Positions 53,045-62,063 of a stretch of 64,000 nt of DNA are shown here, piece by piece. The translations under genes were made by a program, and so were the position numbers. Origin of the DNA: Aquimarina sp. AU474 (GTDB lineage Bacteria; Bacteroidota; Bacteroidia; Flavobacteriales; Flavobacteriaceae). The stretch is taken from contig NZ_OMPE01000008.1 in assembly GCF_900312815.1 (NCBI RefSeq), forward strand, positions 744,001 through 808,000, given 5' to 3'. The first letter of the stretch is position 1. Each line of letters opens with the position of its first letter. Below the pieces are notes generated by a model that saw only the letters and a list, made by a program, of their open reading frames with translations, did no database searches and was not told the DNA's origin.

Positions 53045-55630
53045 TTATTTTTGAATTACTACTTTTTGAGTTATTGTATGCCCTCCATCAGATGTTTCTA
53101 AAACATATAACCCCGAGATCACCTCATCTAATTCTATCCTATTTCGTTTAGCTATACCCGATTTTACCAAACGTCCATTCATATCCATCAACTTATAACT
53201 AAGTTCTCTATTGTCACTAGATTTTAAGTTTATAAATTGAGATGTTGGATTTGGAAACACTTCAGACGAAAATACTTTTCCTTCATTACCCAACTCTCCA
53301 TCTATTTTTACTTTTGATACTTCTGTATTTCTTGCAGAAGATGCCCCTATTGTAACTGTGTAATCTTCAACTTCTCCATAACCAAAGGTTTCACAAGGAG
53401 AGGGAGCGCCGTTCCACTTCATAGAGACTCTCATTCTTGTATTTCCAACCGTTGCATTAGAGGGTACCGTAAAATTGTATGATAAATTACCTGCATTAGA
53501 TGTAGATCCTGATACAACTTTCTCCGAGGATTCAAAAGATCCGTTTTTATTAAAATCTATCCATACTCCCCAGTGCTCGTTATAAGATGCACTTACAAAC
53601 CCAACACTTAATACAATTGTATTTGAACCATAAGATAAATTCCCTACTTGTGCGGTAAAATCTCCATATCCAGAATTGGCAGCAGTAGTATTAGAAATCC
53701 CACCAACACCAACATAATCTATAAATTCATAATTGACAGTATTTCCTTTTGAAGAGCAATAAGAAACTACAATATCTTGCGTAGTAACACTTAGTGCATT
53801 ACTACTACTCGAATTATTACCCGAAGCATCAAAAGCAGCTATTGTAAAACTATATGTTGTACCTGCAGTTAACCCAGAAACATTATAATTAGTTGTAGCA
53901 ATCGTTCCTAAAAGAGTTCCATTTTGATATACAGTATATCCCGTTACTCCAATATTATCTGTAGACGCTGACCAAGATAAACTAGCACTAGTTTGCCCAA
54001 TACTCGAAGCGGTTAAATTTGATGGTATCGAAGGTGCTTGAGTATCTGGGCCAGAACCTCCTCCTCCATTAAAAGTATGGTTTCCCAGATCACCAAACGT
54101 ATTTTGAGAAAAAGAATCCCACTCTGAAGTTGTATAATTTGTAGATGGAGATGATACTTCTGATTTTCTTCGTAAAGTTACATCCTTGGCAAAATTAGAA
54201 GAACCTCCACTAAATGTTCCAATAACATCAATCAAAACTCCATTTTTAAATAAACCTACTGGATCATTTCCATTAAAAACCATTTCTGTAGATGATGACA
54301 ATACATCAGCTTCATTCTTGATCGTATTAGTTGCTGAATTATTTGCTGCCACATAAACTTCGTTATTTGGCAAAGTTCCCGAAAGATTTAATCCAGAAGA
54401 CCAAGATCCAGAACCATTAGTTTGTTTCTTGATAGCATATCCAGAAAGATTAATCGCAACTCCAGTAAAATTAGCTATTTCTAATGCCTTATTGTTAGAA
54501 GATCCTTCGATATACTCTGAAAAAAATAATTCTGTTGCTACTCCTCCTCCCGAAGTATTGTCTTGAGTAGTTACATTAACGGTATTACTCGCTGCCGATA
54601 CATTTCCTGCCGCATCTTTGGCTCTCACAAAGAAGGTGTATGTTGTATTAGCAGTAAGTCCGGATACATTAAAACTAGCCGTCGAGCTAGTATTAAGTAA
54701 AGAACCATCTCTATATATATCATAACCAGTAACCCCAACATTATCTGTAGAGGCATTCCATGTTAATATGGTAGATGTTTCTGTAGTATTATTCGACACA
54801 AGGTTTGAAGGTGTTCCTGGAGCTACAGTATCTTCTCCTCCACCAGTATTTCCAAATCTATCTTCGGCTTGTGGTCCTCCCCATATTTTAGTAGCAAATG
54901 CAGGATTATCTATAAATGGATTTCTATTACCTTGAACACTCTCTAAAACAGGGTTTCTTTGAAGTTCTAATTGTGAAACAGGATCTTCTGCATTCCATTC
55001 TAAAAACAACTGAAGCATATTACTATCACTTGTGGCTGCAGCTCCTATCCCTACATTTTTAGGAAGACATCTGTTTCCATATCTAATATACATATACATC
55101 ATCATACGTGCTACATCTCCTTTCCATTCGTCGCCAGGATACCAATGTCCTTGAGAGGTTGCACCTGAGTTCCCTGATCCATCAGCAAATTTTCTGCTTC
55201 CGCGTGAAGAATTTCGTTGTACATCGGCAGGCCTTAAATGATGGGCATCTGCCCCGGGTCCTTCTGTACCCAAATTAGGATTACCTAAAGATTTGGGATA
55301 TACATGTTCTCTGTTCCAATCTGTAGATCCACCTCCGTTATTATTTACTCCACGGGTTCTATCGGTAGTAGAATTACCATCTGTATCATTAAATCCATAC
55401 ACCAAAATAACCTTAGATGCATCAGTTGGATCTATATCGCTTTGTTTTAAAGCATCCCATACTCCAGGTGTGTATGTTAGAAAAGTTACATGCGTATTGG
55501 TAACTTTTGTTCCTAATTCTGTCTGTAAAGATTGCCCCGTAAGATTTATATTTACATCATTGTAATACGCTGGGACTTGGCTATATCCAATAGCCGAAAC
55601 TGCCAGCAGCAATAGTAGTACTTTTTTCAT
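53045..55630 (-). CDS. Secreted endonuclease I-family protein with T9SS sorting domain
   Basis: An 861-residue exported protein. A signal peptide (1-18) is followed by an endonuclease I domain (about 24-260) with the His-metal motif DWNREHVYPKSLG and ADAHHLRPADVQRN. Then come an FN3 domain (about 270-355), a lamin-tail-like domain (about 365-520), a second FN3 (about 530-620), a GEVED-type beta domain (about 675-770, CETFGYGEVEDYTV), and a C-terminal type A sorting domain (PNPTSQFINL to TQKVVIQK). It is released or surface-anchored by type IX secretion, and probably degrades extracellular DNA or RNA for nutrients. Confidence 0.9.
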   Translation of the reverse strand: MKKVLLLLLAVSAIGYSQVPAYYNDVNINLTGQSLQTELGTKVTNTHVTFLTYTPGVWDALKQSDIDPTDASKVILVYGFNDTDGNSTTDRTRGVNNNGGGSTDWNREHVYPKSLGNPNLGTEGPGADAHHLRPADVQRNSSRGSRKFADGSGNSGATSQGHWYPGDEWKGDVARMMMYMYIRYGNRCLPKNVGIGAAATSDSNMLQLFLEWNAEDPVSQLELQRNPVLESVQGNRNPFIDNPAFATKIWGGPQAEDRFGNTGGGEDTVAPGTPSNLVSNNTTETSTILTWNASTDNVGVTGYDIYRDGSLLNTSSTASFNVSGLTANTTYTFFVRAKDAAGNVSAASNTVNVTTQDNTSGGGVATELFFSEYIEGSSNNKALEIANFTGVAINLSGYAIKKQTNGSGSWSSGLNLSGTLPNNEVYVAANNSATNTIKNEADVLSSSTEMVFNGNDPVGLFKNGVLIDVIGTFSGGSSNFAKDVTLRRKSEVSSPSTNYTTSEWDSFSQNTFGDLGNHTFNGGGGSGPDTQAPSIPSNLTASSIGQTSASLSWSASTDNIGVTGYTVYQNGTLLGTIATTNYNVSGLTAGTTYSFTIAAFDASGNNSSSSNALSVTTQDIVVSYCSSKGNTVNYEFIDYVGVGGISNTTAANSGYGDFTAQVGNLSYGSNTIVLSVGFVSASYNEHWGVWIDFNKNGSFESSEKVVSGSTSNAGNLSYNFTVPSNATVGNTRMRVSMKWNGAPSPCETFGYGEVEDYTVTIGASSARNTEVSKVKIDGELGNEGKVFSSEVFPNPTSQFINLKSSDNRELSYKLMDMNGRLVKSGIAKRNRIELDEVISGLYVLETSDGGHTITQKVVIQK

Positions 55631-55975
55631 TGTGTTGTTGTGAGTTAGTATCTTTTAATCAAGCCGAAACTAAAATTATTTTAATAAAGATACCAGCCCA
55701 AAAGGTTACCAAATAGTTATGTAGTATGTTGATAATGTATCATTTAACATCAAAACCATCGTAAATGATTCATTATCAGCTATTTATAAAAAACATAAAT
55801 GTTAATAAGTTATTTCTTACGGTATACACCAGAGTTCTCTTACGAAGCTCCCGTAAATAGTTAAAGCGATACTCTATTTAAAGCAATATTCCCTCATAAA
55901 TATTGCGGTTTTCGGGTAACCGACTATGGATTATTTAAAGTAAATTTATCATCCAACTTTAATATATTACGCAAA

Positions 55976-56020
55976 ATGAAAAAATCTAAAATTTTAGAAG
56001 GCCATTTCATTTTCTTTTAA
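55976..56020 (+). CDS. Short leader-like peptide frame (14 residues)
   Basis: The frame MKKSKILEGHFIFF is followed directly by a strong terminator hairpin. It starts like the peptide leaders downstream (MKKILxL) but stops before a core. It could be a regulatory leader peptide, a truncated family member, or chance. Nothing else in the sequence decides between these. Confidence 0.3.
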   Translation: MKKSKILEGHFIFF

Positions 56021-56033
56021 AGCTTAAAGAATT

Positions 56034-56059
56034 AAAGGCAAATCTTAAGATTTGCCTTT
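56034..56059 (+). terminator. Strong hairpin terminator
   Basis: AAAGGCAAATCTTAAGATTTGCCTTT is a perfect 13-base palindrome followed by TTTT. It sits just after the 14-residue frame at 55,976, about 210 bases before the first peptide gene. Confidence 0.7.
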
Positions 56060-56271
56060 TTTTATTCATGTTCCTTTTTCCTTTCCCTATATCTTTTTTG
56101 TTTCATTTTAAAGTTACCATTGTTTACAGTATATATCTTATACAAGAGCAGTATTCGCAAATCAATTAGTTGTTGAAATTTATAAATATCAAGAACTTAA
56201 ACTTGTGACCTAAAGGTCTTTCTAATATTTTTAGGTATCAATTTCATTAACTCTTAAAAACCTATTAACAG

Positions 56272-56460
56272 ATGAAAAAAATCTTAGGACTAACAGGAAT
56301 TCAAACTATTAGCAAACAAGAACAACAAGGAATTAAAGGATCTTGGGGCCGCAGAGTATATTGCGGAGCGCCAAATATGTGTTGTACTAGACTCCCAAAT
56401 GGAGGTGAATGGTGCGATTTTGGATATTGCCAATCAAACGGGAATTGTATTTGGGCCTAA
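56272..56460 (+). CDS. Six-cysteine peptide precursor A
   Basis: A 62-residue precursor. The leader MKKILGLTGIQTISKQEQQ ends in GIKGS, a double-glycine-like processing site near residue 23. The core of about 39 residues has six cysteines in the pattern C-x5-CC-x10-C-x3-C-x5-C, closing in IWA. It is likely exported by a peptidase-containing ABC transporter not present here. Three disulphides are probable. First of a three-gene run. Confidence 0.75.
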   Translation: MKKILGLTGIQTISKQEQQGIKGSWGRRVYCGAPNMCCTRLPNGGEWCDFGYCQSNGNCIWA

Positions 56461-56481
56461 AATTGTTTAAAGAAGCTATTT

Positions 56482-56676
56482 ATGAAAAAGATTCTAGAGC
56501 TCACAGGAGTACAAAAATTAAGTAGAAAACAACAGGTACACATAAATGGAGCTCGCAGAGTTCTTACTTGTTGTCCTTCTGGTAGAGGTTGTCAAATCAG
56601 TTTTCCAGAATTTGGAATCCAATTTTGTGAACCTGGTGCATGCAGTAGCGACGGTAGATGTCTCTTTCTTGCATAA
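56482..56676 (+). CDS. Six-cysteine peptide precursor B
   Basis: A 64-residue precursor. The leader MKKILELTGVQKLSRKQQ is nearly that of precursor C and ends in HINGA. The core has CC-x5-C-x12-C-x4-C-x5-C with the CEPGxC phrase, six cysteines in all. It lies 21 bases after precursor A and is probably co-transcribed with A and C. Confidence 0.75.
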   Translation: MKKILELTGVQKLSRKQQVHINGARRVLTCCPSGRGCQISFPEFGIQFCEPGACSSDGRCLFLA

Positions 56677-56713
56677 AATGTATTAGAATTATTAACTTTT
56701 TAAATATTCACTT

Positions 56714-56893
56714 ATGAAAAAAATCTTAGAATTAAACGGGGTACAAAAACTCAGTAGAAAAGAACAAGTAAAGATTAACGGTGCCGGATTTGGCGGTTGC
56801 TGTAGTCCTAATCAATGCCGTGTTAGCTTTCCTGGAGGAAGTTTTTGTGAGCCAGGCCGTTGCCTTTCTTGGGGTGGTTGCATATTCTACTAG
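56714..56893 (+). CDS. Six-cysteine peptide precursor C
   Basis: A 59-residue precursor not listed by length-limited gene callers. The leader MKKILELNGVQKLSRKEQ ends in KINGAG. The core has CC-x4-C-x9-C-x4-C-x5-C with CEPGRC, again six cysteines. It lies 37 bases after precursor B and is followed by a terminator, closing the A-B-C transcript. Confidence 0.75.
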   Translation: MKKILELNGVQKLSRKEQVKINGAGFGGCCSPNQCRVSFPGGSFCEPGRCLSWGGCIFY

Positions 56894-56908
56894 AAAGAAT
56901 AACATTAC

Positions 56909-56935
56909 AAAGGTTGAGTCTGTGACTCAACCTTT
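56909..56935 (+). terminator. Terminator after precursor C
   Basis: The stem AAAGGTTGAGTC, loop TGT and GACTCAACCTTT form a perfect 12-base hairpin followed by TTT. It splits the peptide cluster into two transcripts. Confidence 0.75.
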
Positions 56936-56968
56936 TTTCATTATACTATAACACAAAATCATCTCATT

Positions 56969-57118
56969 ATGAAAAAAAAAGACATTAAAACTTTAAAACT
57001 AGACAAACAGACGATCGCAATTGCAAACTCTAATATGATTAAAGGAGGAAGAGTTCCTACCGCTACATCAAAATATACAGTTTGCGGATGCGTTACTGCG
57101 CGATCTGTTCGCTGTTAA
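56969..57118 (+). CDS. Lanthipeptide-like leader peptide precursor D
   Basis: A 49-residue precursor unlike A-C. The leader MKKKDIKTLKLDKQTIAIAN ends in IKGG, a double-glycine site at residues 26-27. This form (MKKKxIKxLxLxKxxI) is typical of Bacteroidota class I lanthipeptide-type precursors. The core RVPTATSKYTVCGCVTARSV and RC is Thr/Ser-rich with three cysteines, which fits dehydration and thioether bridging. No lanthionine dehydratase or cyclase gene lies in the window, so any modification enzyme must act from elsewhere. Confidence 0.65.
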   Translation: MKKKDIKTLKLDKQTIAIANSNMIKGGRVPTATSKYTVCGCVTARSVRC

Positions 57119-57148
57119 TCGACAATTCATTATATCTAATCATAAACA

Positions 57149-57343
57149 ATGAAAAAGCTCTTAAAATTTCCAGGAATAGAACAACTGGATAGAAAACAAC
57201 AAGCAAAAATAACAGGTTCAGACACCATCATAAGAGTGCGATGTTGCGGAAGCCGTAAATGCATGATCATTTACAATTCTGGAACACAATCTTGTGTACC
57301 TGGTTATTGTTCTGAAAGGGGAGGTAATTGTGTTATATTTTAA
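57149..57343 (+). CDS. Six-cysteine peptide precursor E
   Basis: A 64-residue precursor of the A-C type. The leader MKKLLKFPGIEQLDRKQQ ends in ITGS. The core has CC-x4-C-x10-C-x4-C-x6-C with CVPGYC, six cysteines. It lies 30 bases after precursor D, so a six-cysteine and a lanthipeptide-like precursor share one transcript. It is more diverged than A-C. Confidence 0.75.
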   Translation: MKKLLKFPGIEQLDRKQQAKITGSDTIIRVRCCGSRKCMIIYNSGTQSCVPGYCSERGGNCVIF

Positions 57344-57352
57344 AACCTCTTT

Positions 57353-57388
57353 TTAATTAAGGATGAATCAATATTCATCCTTAATTAA
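57353..57388. terminator. Bidirectional terminator between the peptide cluster and ackA
   Basis: TTAATTAAGGATGAAT, loop CAAT, and ATTCATCCTTAATTAA form a perfect 16-base stem. It serves both the + strand peptide genes and the minus-strand ackA, which ends at 57,392. Confidence 0.8.
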
Positions 57389-57391
57389 ACT

Positions 57392-58576
57392 TTATCCTAG
57401 TAATTGAAAAGATTGTTTGGCAATCTCTAATTCCTCATCTGTTGGAATTACTAATATTTTTGTTTTTGATGAAGGTAAACTTATATCTCTTATCTCCTTA
57501 GATCTTATACCATTCTTTTCTTTATCCAATTGTAATCCCAAGAAATCCATATCCTTGCAAACCATCTTTCTGATCACATCAGAATTCTCGCCTATACCTG
57601 CGGTAAAAACAATAGCATCTAATCCATTCATTATGGCTGCATAGGATCCTATAAACTTTTTGATACGGTATGCATTCATCTTTAATGCTAATCTACAATC
57701 AGAATTTCCTTTATTGGCCTCAGCTTCTATATCCCTAAGATCACTATATCCAGTAAGCCCCAGCATTCCACTTTCTTTTTGTAATAACATATTTACTTCA
57801 TCCAAAGAATGACCTAAAGCATTTACCATATAAAATATGACCGCGGGATCGATATCTCCAGATCTTGTACCCATAATCAATCCATTCATAGGAGCAAATC
57901 CTAGGGTATGATCAATACTTTTTCCGTTTTCTACAGCAGTCATACTACAACCATTACCTAAATGAATTGTAATTATTTTGGCTGCATCTTTATCAAGATA
58001 CTCAATGGCTTTTTGTGAAACGTATTTATGGCTTGTACCATGAAAACCATATAGTCTTATATTATTCTCTTCAAGATACTTATTAGGTATAGCATATTTG
58101 TGTGCTTCTACCGGTATAGTTTGATGAAATGCAGTATCAAAAACGGCTATTTGTTTGGCTTGAGGAAAAATTTCTTCTGCTACCAGTATACCTTCAAGAT
58201 TTGCTGGATTATGAAGTGGTGCCAAAGCCGAAAGATCGCTTATCTTTTGTTTCACTTCTTTATTTATCAACACTGTTTTAGAAAAAGTACTCCCTCCATG
58301 AACTACACGATGCCCTACTGCATCAACCTCTGAAGCCGATTGTAGTACTCCTATTTTTTTATCCATCAAGTATGTTGCTATCAATTGTAAGCCATCCTTA
58401 TGTGTCTTAATTGGACTCACTTTTTCTATCTTATCAGAACTTGTAGTGTAATTGATTATAGCATTATCTAATCCTATTCGTTCTACAAGGCCAGAGCAAA
58501 TAACAGCTGCTTCTGGCATATTAAACAGTTGAAACTTTATAGAAGAGCTTCCTGAATTTAGTACTAATATTCTCAT
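57392..58576 (-). CDS. ackA: Acetate kinase
   Basis: A 394-residue enzyme of full family length. It starts RILVLNSGSSSIKFQLF, with later FDTAFHQTIP, GTSHKYVS, HLGNGCSMTAV and DGLDAIVFTAGIGENS. These are the signature blocks of acetate kinase, which converts acetyl phosphate and ADP to acetate and ATP in the cytosol. It lies 12 bases behind pta and forms the overflow-metabolism operon pta-ackA. Confidence 0.97.
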   Translation of the reverse strand: MRILVLNSGSSSIKFQLFNMPEAAVICSGLVERIGLDNAIINYTTSSDKIEKVSPIKTHKDGLQLIATYLMDKKIGVLQSASEVDAVGHRVVHGGSTFSKTVLINKEVKQKISDLSALAPLHNPANLEGILVAEEIFPQAKQIAVFDTAFHQTIPVEAHKYAIPNKYLEENNIRLYGFHGTSHKYVSQKAIEYLDKDAAKIITIHLGNGCSMTAVENGKSIDHTLGFAPMNGLIMGTRSGDIDPAVIFYMVNALGHSLDEVNMLLQKESGMLGLTGYSDLRDIEAEANKGNSDCRLALKMNAYRIKKFIGSYAAIMNGLDAIVFTAGIGENSDVIRKMVCKDMDFLGLQLDKEKNGIRSKEIRDISLPSSKTKILVIPTDEELEIAKQSFQLLG

Positions 58577-58588
58577 GTTTATATTTCT

Positions 58589-60682
58589 TTATAATCCTTG
58601 TGCCTGAATTGCCGTTATAATTACAGTATTGTATACGTCATCTACCGTACATCCTCTACTCAAATCATTTACCGGTTTATTCAACCCTTGAAGCATTGGA
58701 CCAATAGCCAAAGCTCCTGTTTCTCTTTGTACAGCTTTATATGTATTATTTCCAGTATTTAAATCTGGAAATATCAATACACTTGCTTGACCTGCAACTT
58801 CAGAATTAGGGAGTTTACTTTGTCCTACTCTCATATCTACCGCGGCATCATATTGGATAGGCCCTTCAATCTTAAGGTTTGGATGTTTTTCTTTAACTAT
58901 AGCCGTAGCGTTCCTTACAATTTCTACGTCTTCACCTTTACCAGAGGTTCCTGAAGAATATGACAACATAGCTACTTTGGGTTCGATCCCGAAAGCTGCA
59001 GCCGATTCTGAAGATGAAATTGCTATTTCTGCCAATTGCTCTGCATTTGGATTAGGGTTTATAGCACAATCTCCAAAAACTGAAACTCTATCTTCTAAAC
59101 ACATAAAAAATACCGATGATACAACCTTAACTCCCGGCTTCGTTTTTATAAATTGTAATGCTGGTCGTATTGTGTGTTGTGTAGTATGAACAGCTCCTGA
59201 TACCATACCATCTGCATGCCCCTTATAAATCATCATAGTACCAAAATAAGAGACATCTGCCATCATATCCTTGGCCATATCAAGATTTACGTTTTTATGT
59301 TTTCGTAGTTCATAAAAAGTTTGTGCATAATCCTCAAAGTGTTCTGATTCTGTAGGAAATATAATTTTCACCTTCTTGAAATCAATAGGAATATCAAGTT
59401 TTACGGCTTTGTTCTTAATTTTCTTTTCATTACCTATCAACGTAATATCAACAACTTCTGATGCCAATAATCGAGATGTTGCTCTTAAAATTCTCTCATC
59501 GGACCCCTCGGGTAATACAATATGTTTTTTATGTTTTAAAGCACGTCTAAGTAAATTATATTGAAACATTCTAGGAGTTAGACTCTCAGATTTAAAAGTG
59601 ATAAGTTTATCAGCAAGCTCATCTTCATTTACATATTTCTCAAAAGTACTAATCGAAGTATCTATCTTTTGTAGATTGTCTAAATAGATCTTCGATTTAA
59701 TAGCTCCAATTTGATTAGTTACAGAGAATGTACCACTGGGCACAGATATGATAGGAAAAGATAAAGAAACGCCCTCTATCAGCTTAAGAATCGATTTTTC
59801 TGGTACTATGCCACCCGTTAATATTATTCCTGAAATTTTTGGATAATTGTCAGAAATATTAGCTTGTAATACCCCTAATATAATATCTGCGCGATCTCCC
59901 GGAGTTATTACCAAACTGTTATCTTTAAGGTGAGTAAGATAATTACGCAGCTGCATCGCTCCTACTCCAAAATTACCTGCTTGATTATTTAGATATTCTT
60001 TACCGAACAATACATTTCCGCCCAGCTCATTTACAATTTCTTTTATTGTAGGATTAATCAAAGAATTAACCTTCGGTATAATGATTCTATCCACATCGCC
60101 ACCAAAATCTTTTTCAAAATGGGAGTCCAAATCTTTTTCACAACCAGGAGTAACTTTATTGGCTACCAACGTCATGATCTCAACATCCTTACTATTAAAT
60201 GTATCAAAGGCTAGCTTTAGATTAGCTACAATTTCTTCATTCTTTTTATCAACTCCACTGGCCACAATAACGGCAGGTATACCTAAGTTTTTAGCGATAA
60301 TAACATTGATATCAAATTCAATAATACTCCCTTCATCAGAAAAATCAGTTCCTTCTACAAGTATGAAATCAAACTTTTCTTCGAGGTTTTTATATTTTCT
60401 GATAACACCATCAATGATTTCTCCCGATTTTCCTTGATTATATTTTTGAAGTACTTCGCTACGGGTAAACGCATAGGCATTTTTAAAATTAATATCCAGT
60501 TCAAAATGAGATATTACGGTGTTGATATGATTATCAACTTCTCCTGCTGCAGGATCGTCAATTATGGGTCTAAAATACCCTACTTTGGCAATCTTACCAA
60601 GAAGCATACGCATCATCCCTAAAACAACAATAGATTTACCACTATTAGGTTCAATAGTGGCTATGTAAACGGCTTTGCTCAT
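58589..60682 (-). CDS. pta: Phosphate acetyltransferase (long form)
   Basis: The start at 60,682 is chosen because the upstream ATG at 60,712 precedes the promoter -7 box at 60,702. The product of about 697 residues opens with KAVYIATIEPNSGKS (P-loop-like AAA_26 domain), continues through a DRTGG domain, and ends with the PTA_PTB catalytic domain: SGAVHTTQHTIRPALQ, SYSSGTSGKG and NTGNNTYKAVQRE. It makes acetyl phosphate from acetyl-CoA. First gene of the pta-ackA operon. Confidence 0.95.
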   Translation of the reverse strand: MSKAVYIATIEPNSGKSIVVLGMMRMLLGKIAKVGYFRPIIDDPAAGEVDNHINTVISHFELDINFKNAYAFTRSEVLQKYNQGKSGEIIDGVIRKYKNLEEKFDFILVEGTDFSDEGSIIEFDINVIIAKNLGIPAVIVASGVDKKNEEIVANLKLAFDTFNSKDVEIMTLVANKVTPGCEKDLDSHFEKDFGGDVDRIIIPKVNSLINPTIKEIVNELGGNVLFGKEYLNNQAGNFGVGAMQLRNYLTHLKDNSLVITPGDRADIILGVLQANISDNYPKISGIILTGGIVPEKSILKLIEGVSLSFPIISVPSGTFSVTNQIGAIKSKIYLDNLQKIDTSISTFEKYVNEDELADKLITFKSESLTPRMFQYNLLRRALKHKKHIVLPEGSDERILRATSRLLASEVVDITLIGNEKKIKNKAVKLDIPIDFKKVKIIFPTESEHFEDYAQTFYELRKHKNVNLDMAKDMMADVSYFGTMMIYKGHADGMVSGAVHTTQHTIRPALQFIKTKPGVKVVSSVFFMCLEDRVSVFGDCAINPNPNAEQLAEIAISSSESAAAFGIEPKVAMLSYSSGTSGKGEDVEIVRNATAIVKEKHPNLKIEGPIQYDAAVDMRVGQSKLPNSEVAGQASVLIFPDLNTGNNTYKAVQRETGALAIGPMLQGLNKPVNDLSRGCTVDDVYNTVIITAIQAQGL

Positions 60683-60701
60683 GTATATAAATTTGGTTGC
60701 G

Positions 60702-60709
60702 CAAAGATA
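60702..60709 (-). promoter_or_regulatory. -7 box of the pta promoter
   Basis: TATCTTTG on the minus strand fits the TAnnTTTG box. Its location inside the longest possible pta frame supports the inner start codon. A matching -33 box is not clear. Confidence 0.5.
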
Positions 60710-60773
60710 CATTAATACGCTAATTTAATATATGCAAATGGTATTAATGTTTTGATCCCTTTTAAACAAACAA

Positions 60774-60803
60774 AAAACGAGATCCAATAACGGACCTCGT
60801 TTT
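60774..60803 (-). terminator. Terminator of the DUF2911 gene
   Basis: The stem AAAACGAG(G/A)TCC with loop AATAAC and its partner forms a hairpin, followed on the minus strand by TTTTTT. It lies 25 bases past the DUF2911 stop. Confidence 0.7.
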
Positions 60804-60827
60804 ATAATGCATCATTTTTAAGGAGAT

Positions 60828-61928
60828 TTAATTAATATCTTCTCCTTTTTTTAATTTTTCTAATTCTCCTGTTAATCTTCCTTTAAATCTATCTGGAGCT
60901 TTAGTCATAGAAGTATTAATCGCTTTGATAGCATTTTTATAATCTCCTGTAGCTGCATATGCCTTGGCTAATCCATAATTAGATGGCCACGCCCCATTAG
61001 AATTTTTAACATTGTTCTTCAAAATATCCAACGCTTTATCTTTTTGTCCTTGTCCTATTAACCCTGTTCCTAGTCTAAATACTTGAGTGGCGTTACCTAA
61101 TTTAGCTGCCTTGTCTACAAAAGTCAAAGCTTCGGCCGTTTTACCTTGCTTTACCAAAATTTGAGATTTAAGAGATAGGTTTGCAAAAGTTTCTTTACTA
61201 AAAAAGTTTCCACTTATAGAAGCATTAACCCATTCTAGTGCTTGATCCACTTCTCCTGCATTAAATGCATAGTTAGCTGCGTTATCCCATGTAGTTTGAG
61301 TAAATCCTGTAGTGTTGCGTAAATCGTTTTTAATTCCTTCCATTACGATATTTTTTACATCAACATCAATCTTAAAAGGAATTTCTTTTTTCTCCCATCG
61401 TAAAGCAGCTATAGTGCTATTCGCCTCAACTGATGGAAATAGAAAAGTTAAAACCTCGGTATGCGCCGCTTCTTTAGTTTGAACATCTACTCGCAAAACA
61501 TCTTCTTTTTCATCATAGAAATAACTTCCCCATGATGTAGAATTAGTAGACAGTATAATAGTTGCACCACCATCTTCTTTTAAAGCTATATGCAATCCAT
61601 ATAATCCTGCTTTAATATCTTTTCCTTCTATTTTAACATCATTGGTGAACTCTATAGTACTATTCAAATTAGCTCCAGCTCTCCATGGAGCAGATTTAGA
61701 AGTCCCAAAATTAAGATCATTAAAACCATAAGGTACTAGTTTACCCCAGATTTCACGTTCTTTTACACTCGGTCTCCCATAATCAATAGTTATATCCGTG
61801 ATACCCACTCGTTGGGTTACTTGTGATCTTTGACTTCCTTCTGGTGTTTTTAATTGCGCATTTGTTTGCGTTGAGAACAACATCATTGCGCTAGCAATAC
61901 ATGCCGTGAGCAGGCTGGTTTGTTTCAT
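60828..61928 (-). CDS. DUF2911-domain exported protein with TPR tail
   Basis: A 366-residue protein with signal peptide (about 1-24). Residues 28-190 are DUF2911, with GITDITIDYGRPSVKERE and PWRAGANLNSTIEFTNDVKI. The C-terminal third carries TPR-like helices such as AEALTFVDKAAKLG and GDYKNAIKAINTSMTKAP. The family is widespread in Bacteroidota and of unknown function, in the periplasm by its signal. Confidence 0.85.
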   Translation of the reverse strand: MKQTSLLTACIASAMMLFSTQTNAQLKTPEGSQRSQVTQRVGITDITIDYGRPSVKEREIWGKLVPYGFNDLNFGTSKSAPWRAGANLNSTIEFTNDVKIEGKDIKAGLYGLHIALKEDGGATIILSTNSTSWGSYFYDEKEDVLRVDVQTKEAAHTEVLTFLFPSVEANSTIAALRWEKKEIPFKIDVDVKNIVMEGIKNDLRNTTGFTQTTWDNAANYAFNAGEVDQALEWVNASISGNFFSKETFANLSLKSQILVKQGKTAEALTFVDKAAKLGNATQVFRLGTGLIGQGQKDKALDILKNNVKNSNGAWPSNYGLAKAYAATGDYKNAIKAINTSMTKAPDRFKGRLTGELEKLKKGEDIN

Positions 61929-62063
61929 GACTGACTTTTTGAATTAATTATAAAATTGGGTAGATACAAGATCTACTTGGGCAATTTAATAGGTTATCAT
62001 CAATCCTAATGTTACGGTAGTGTTAAACTCAAATACAAAGTCATAATTGATTGTTAAACACAT

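Larger units (their letters stand above)
55631..56271. other. Gene-poor stretch upstream of the peptide cluster
   Basis: The 640 bases between the endonuclease gene and the peptide cluster carry the leader-like stub at 55,976 and a terminator at 56,034. The rest is AT-rich without clear frames. It should hold the divergent promoters of both units. Confidence 0.4.

Noticed and set aside
60683-60712. Longer start of pta
   Set aside because: The extra codons span the promoter -7 box, and the family N-terminus begins at the inner Met.
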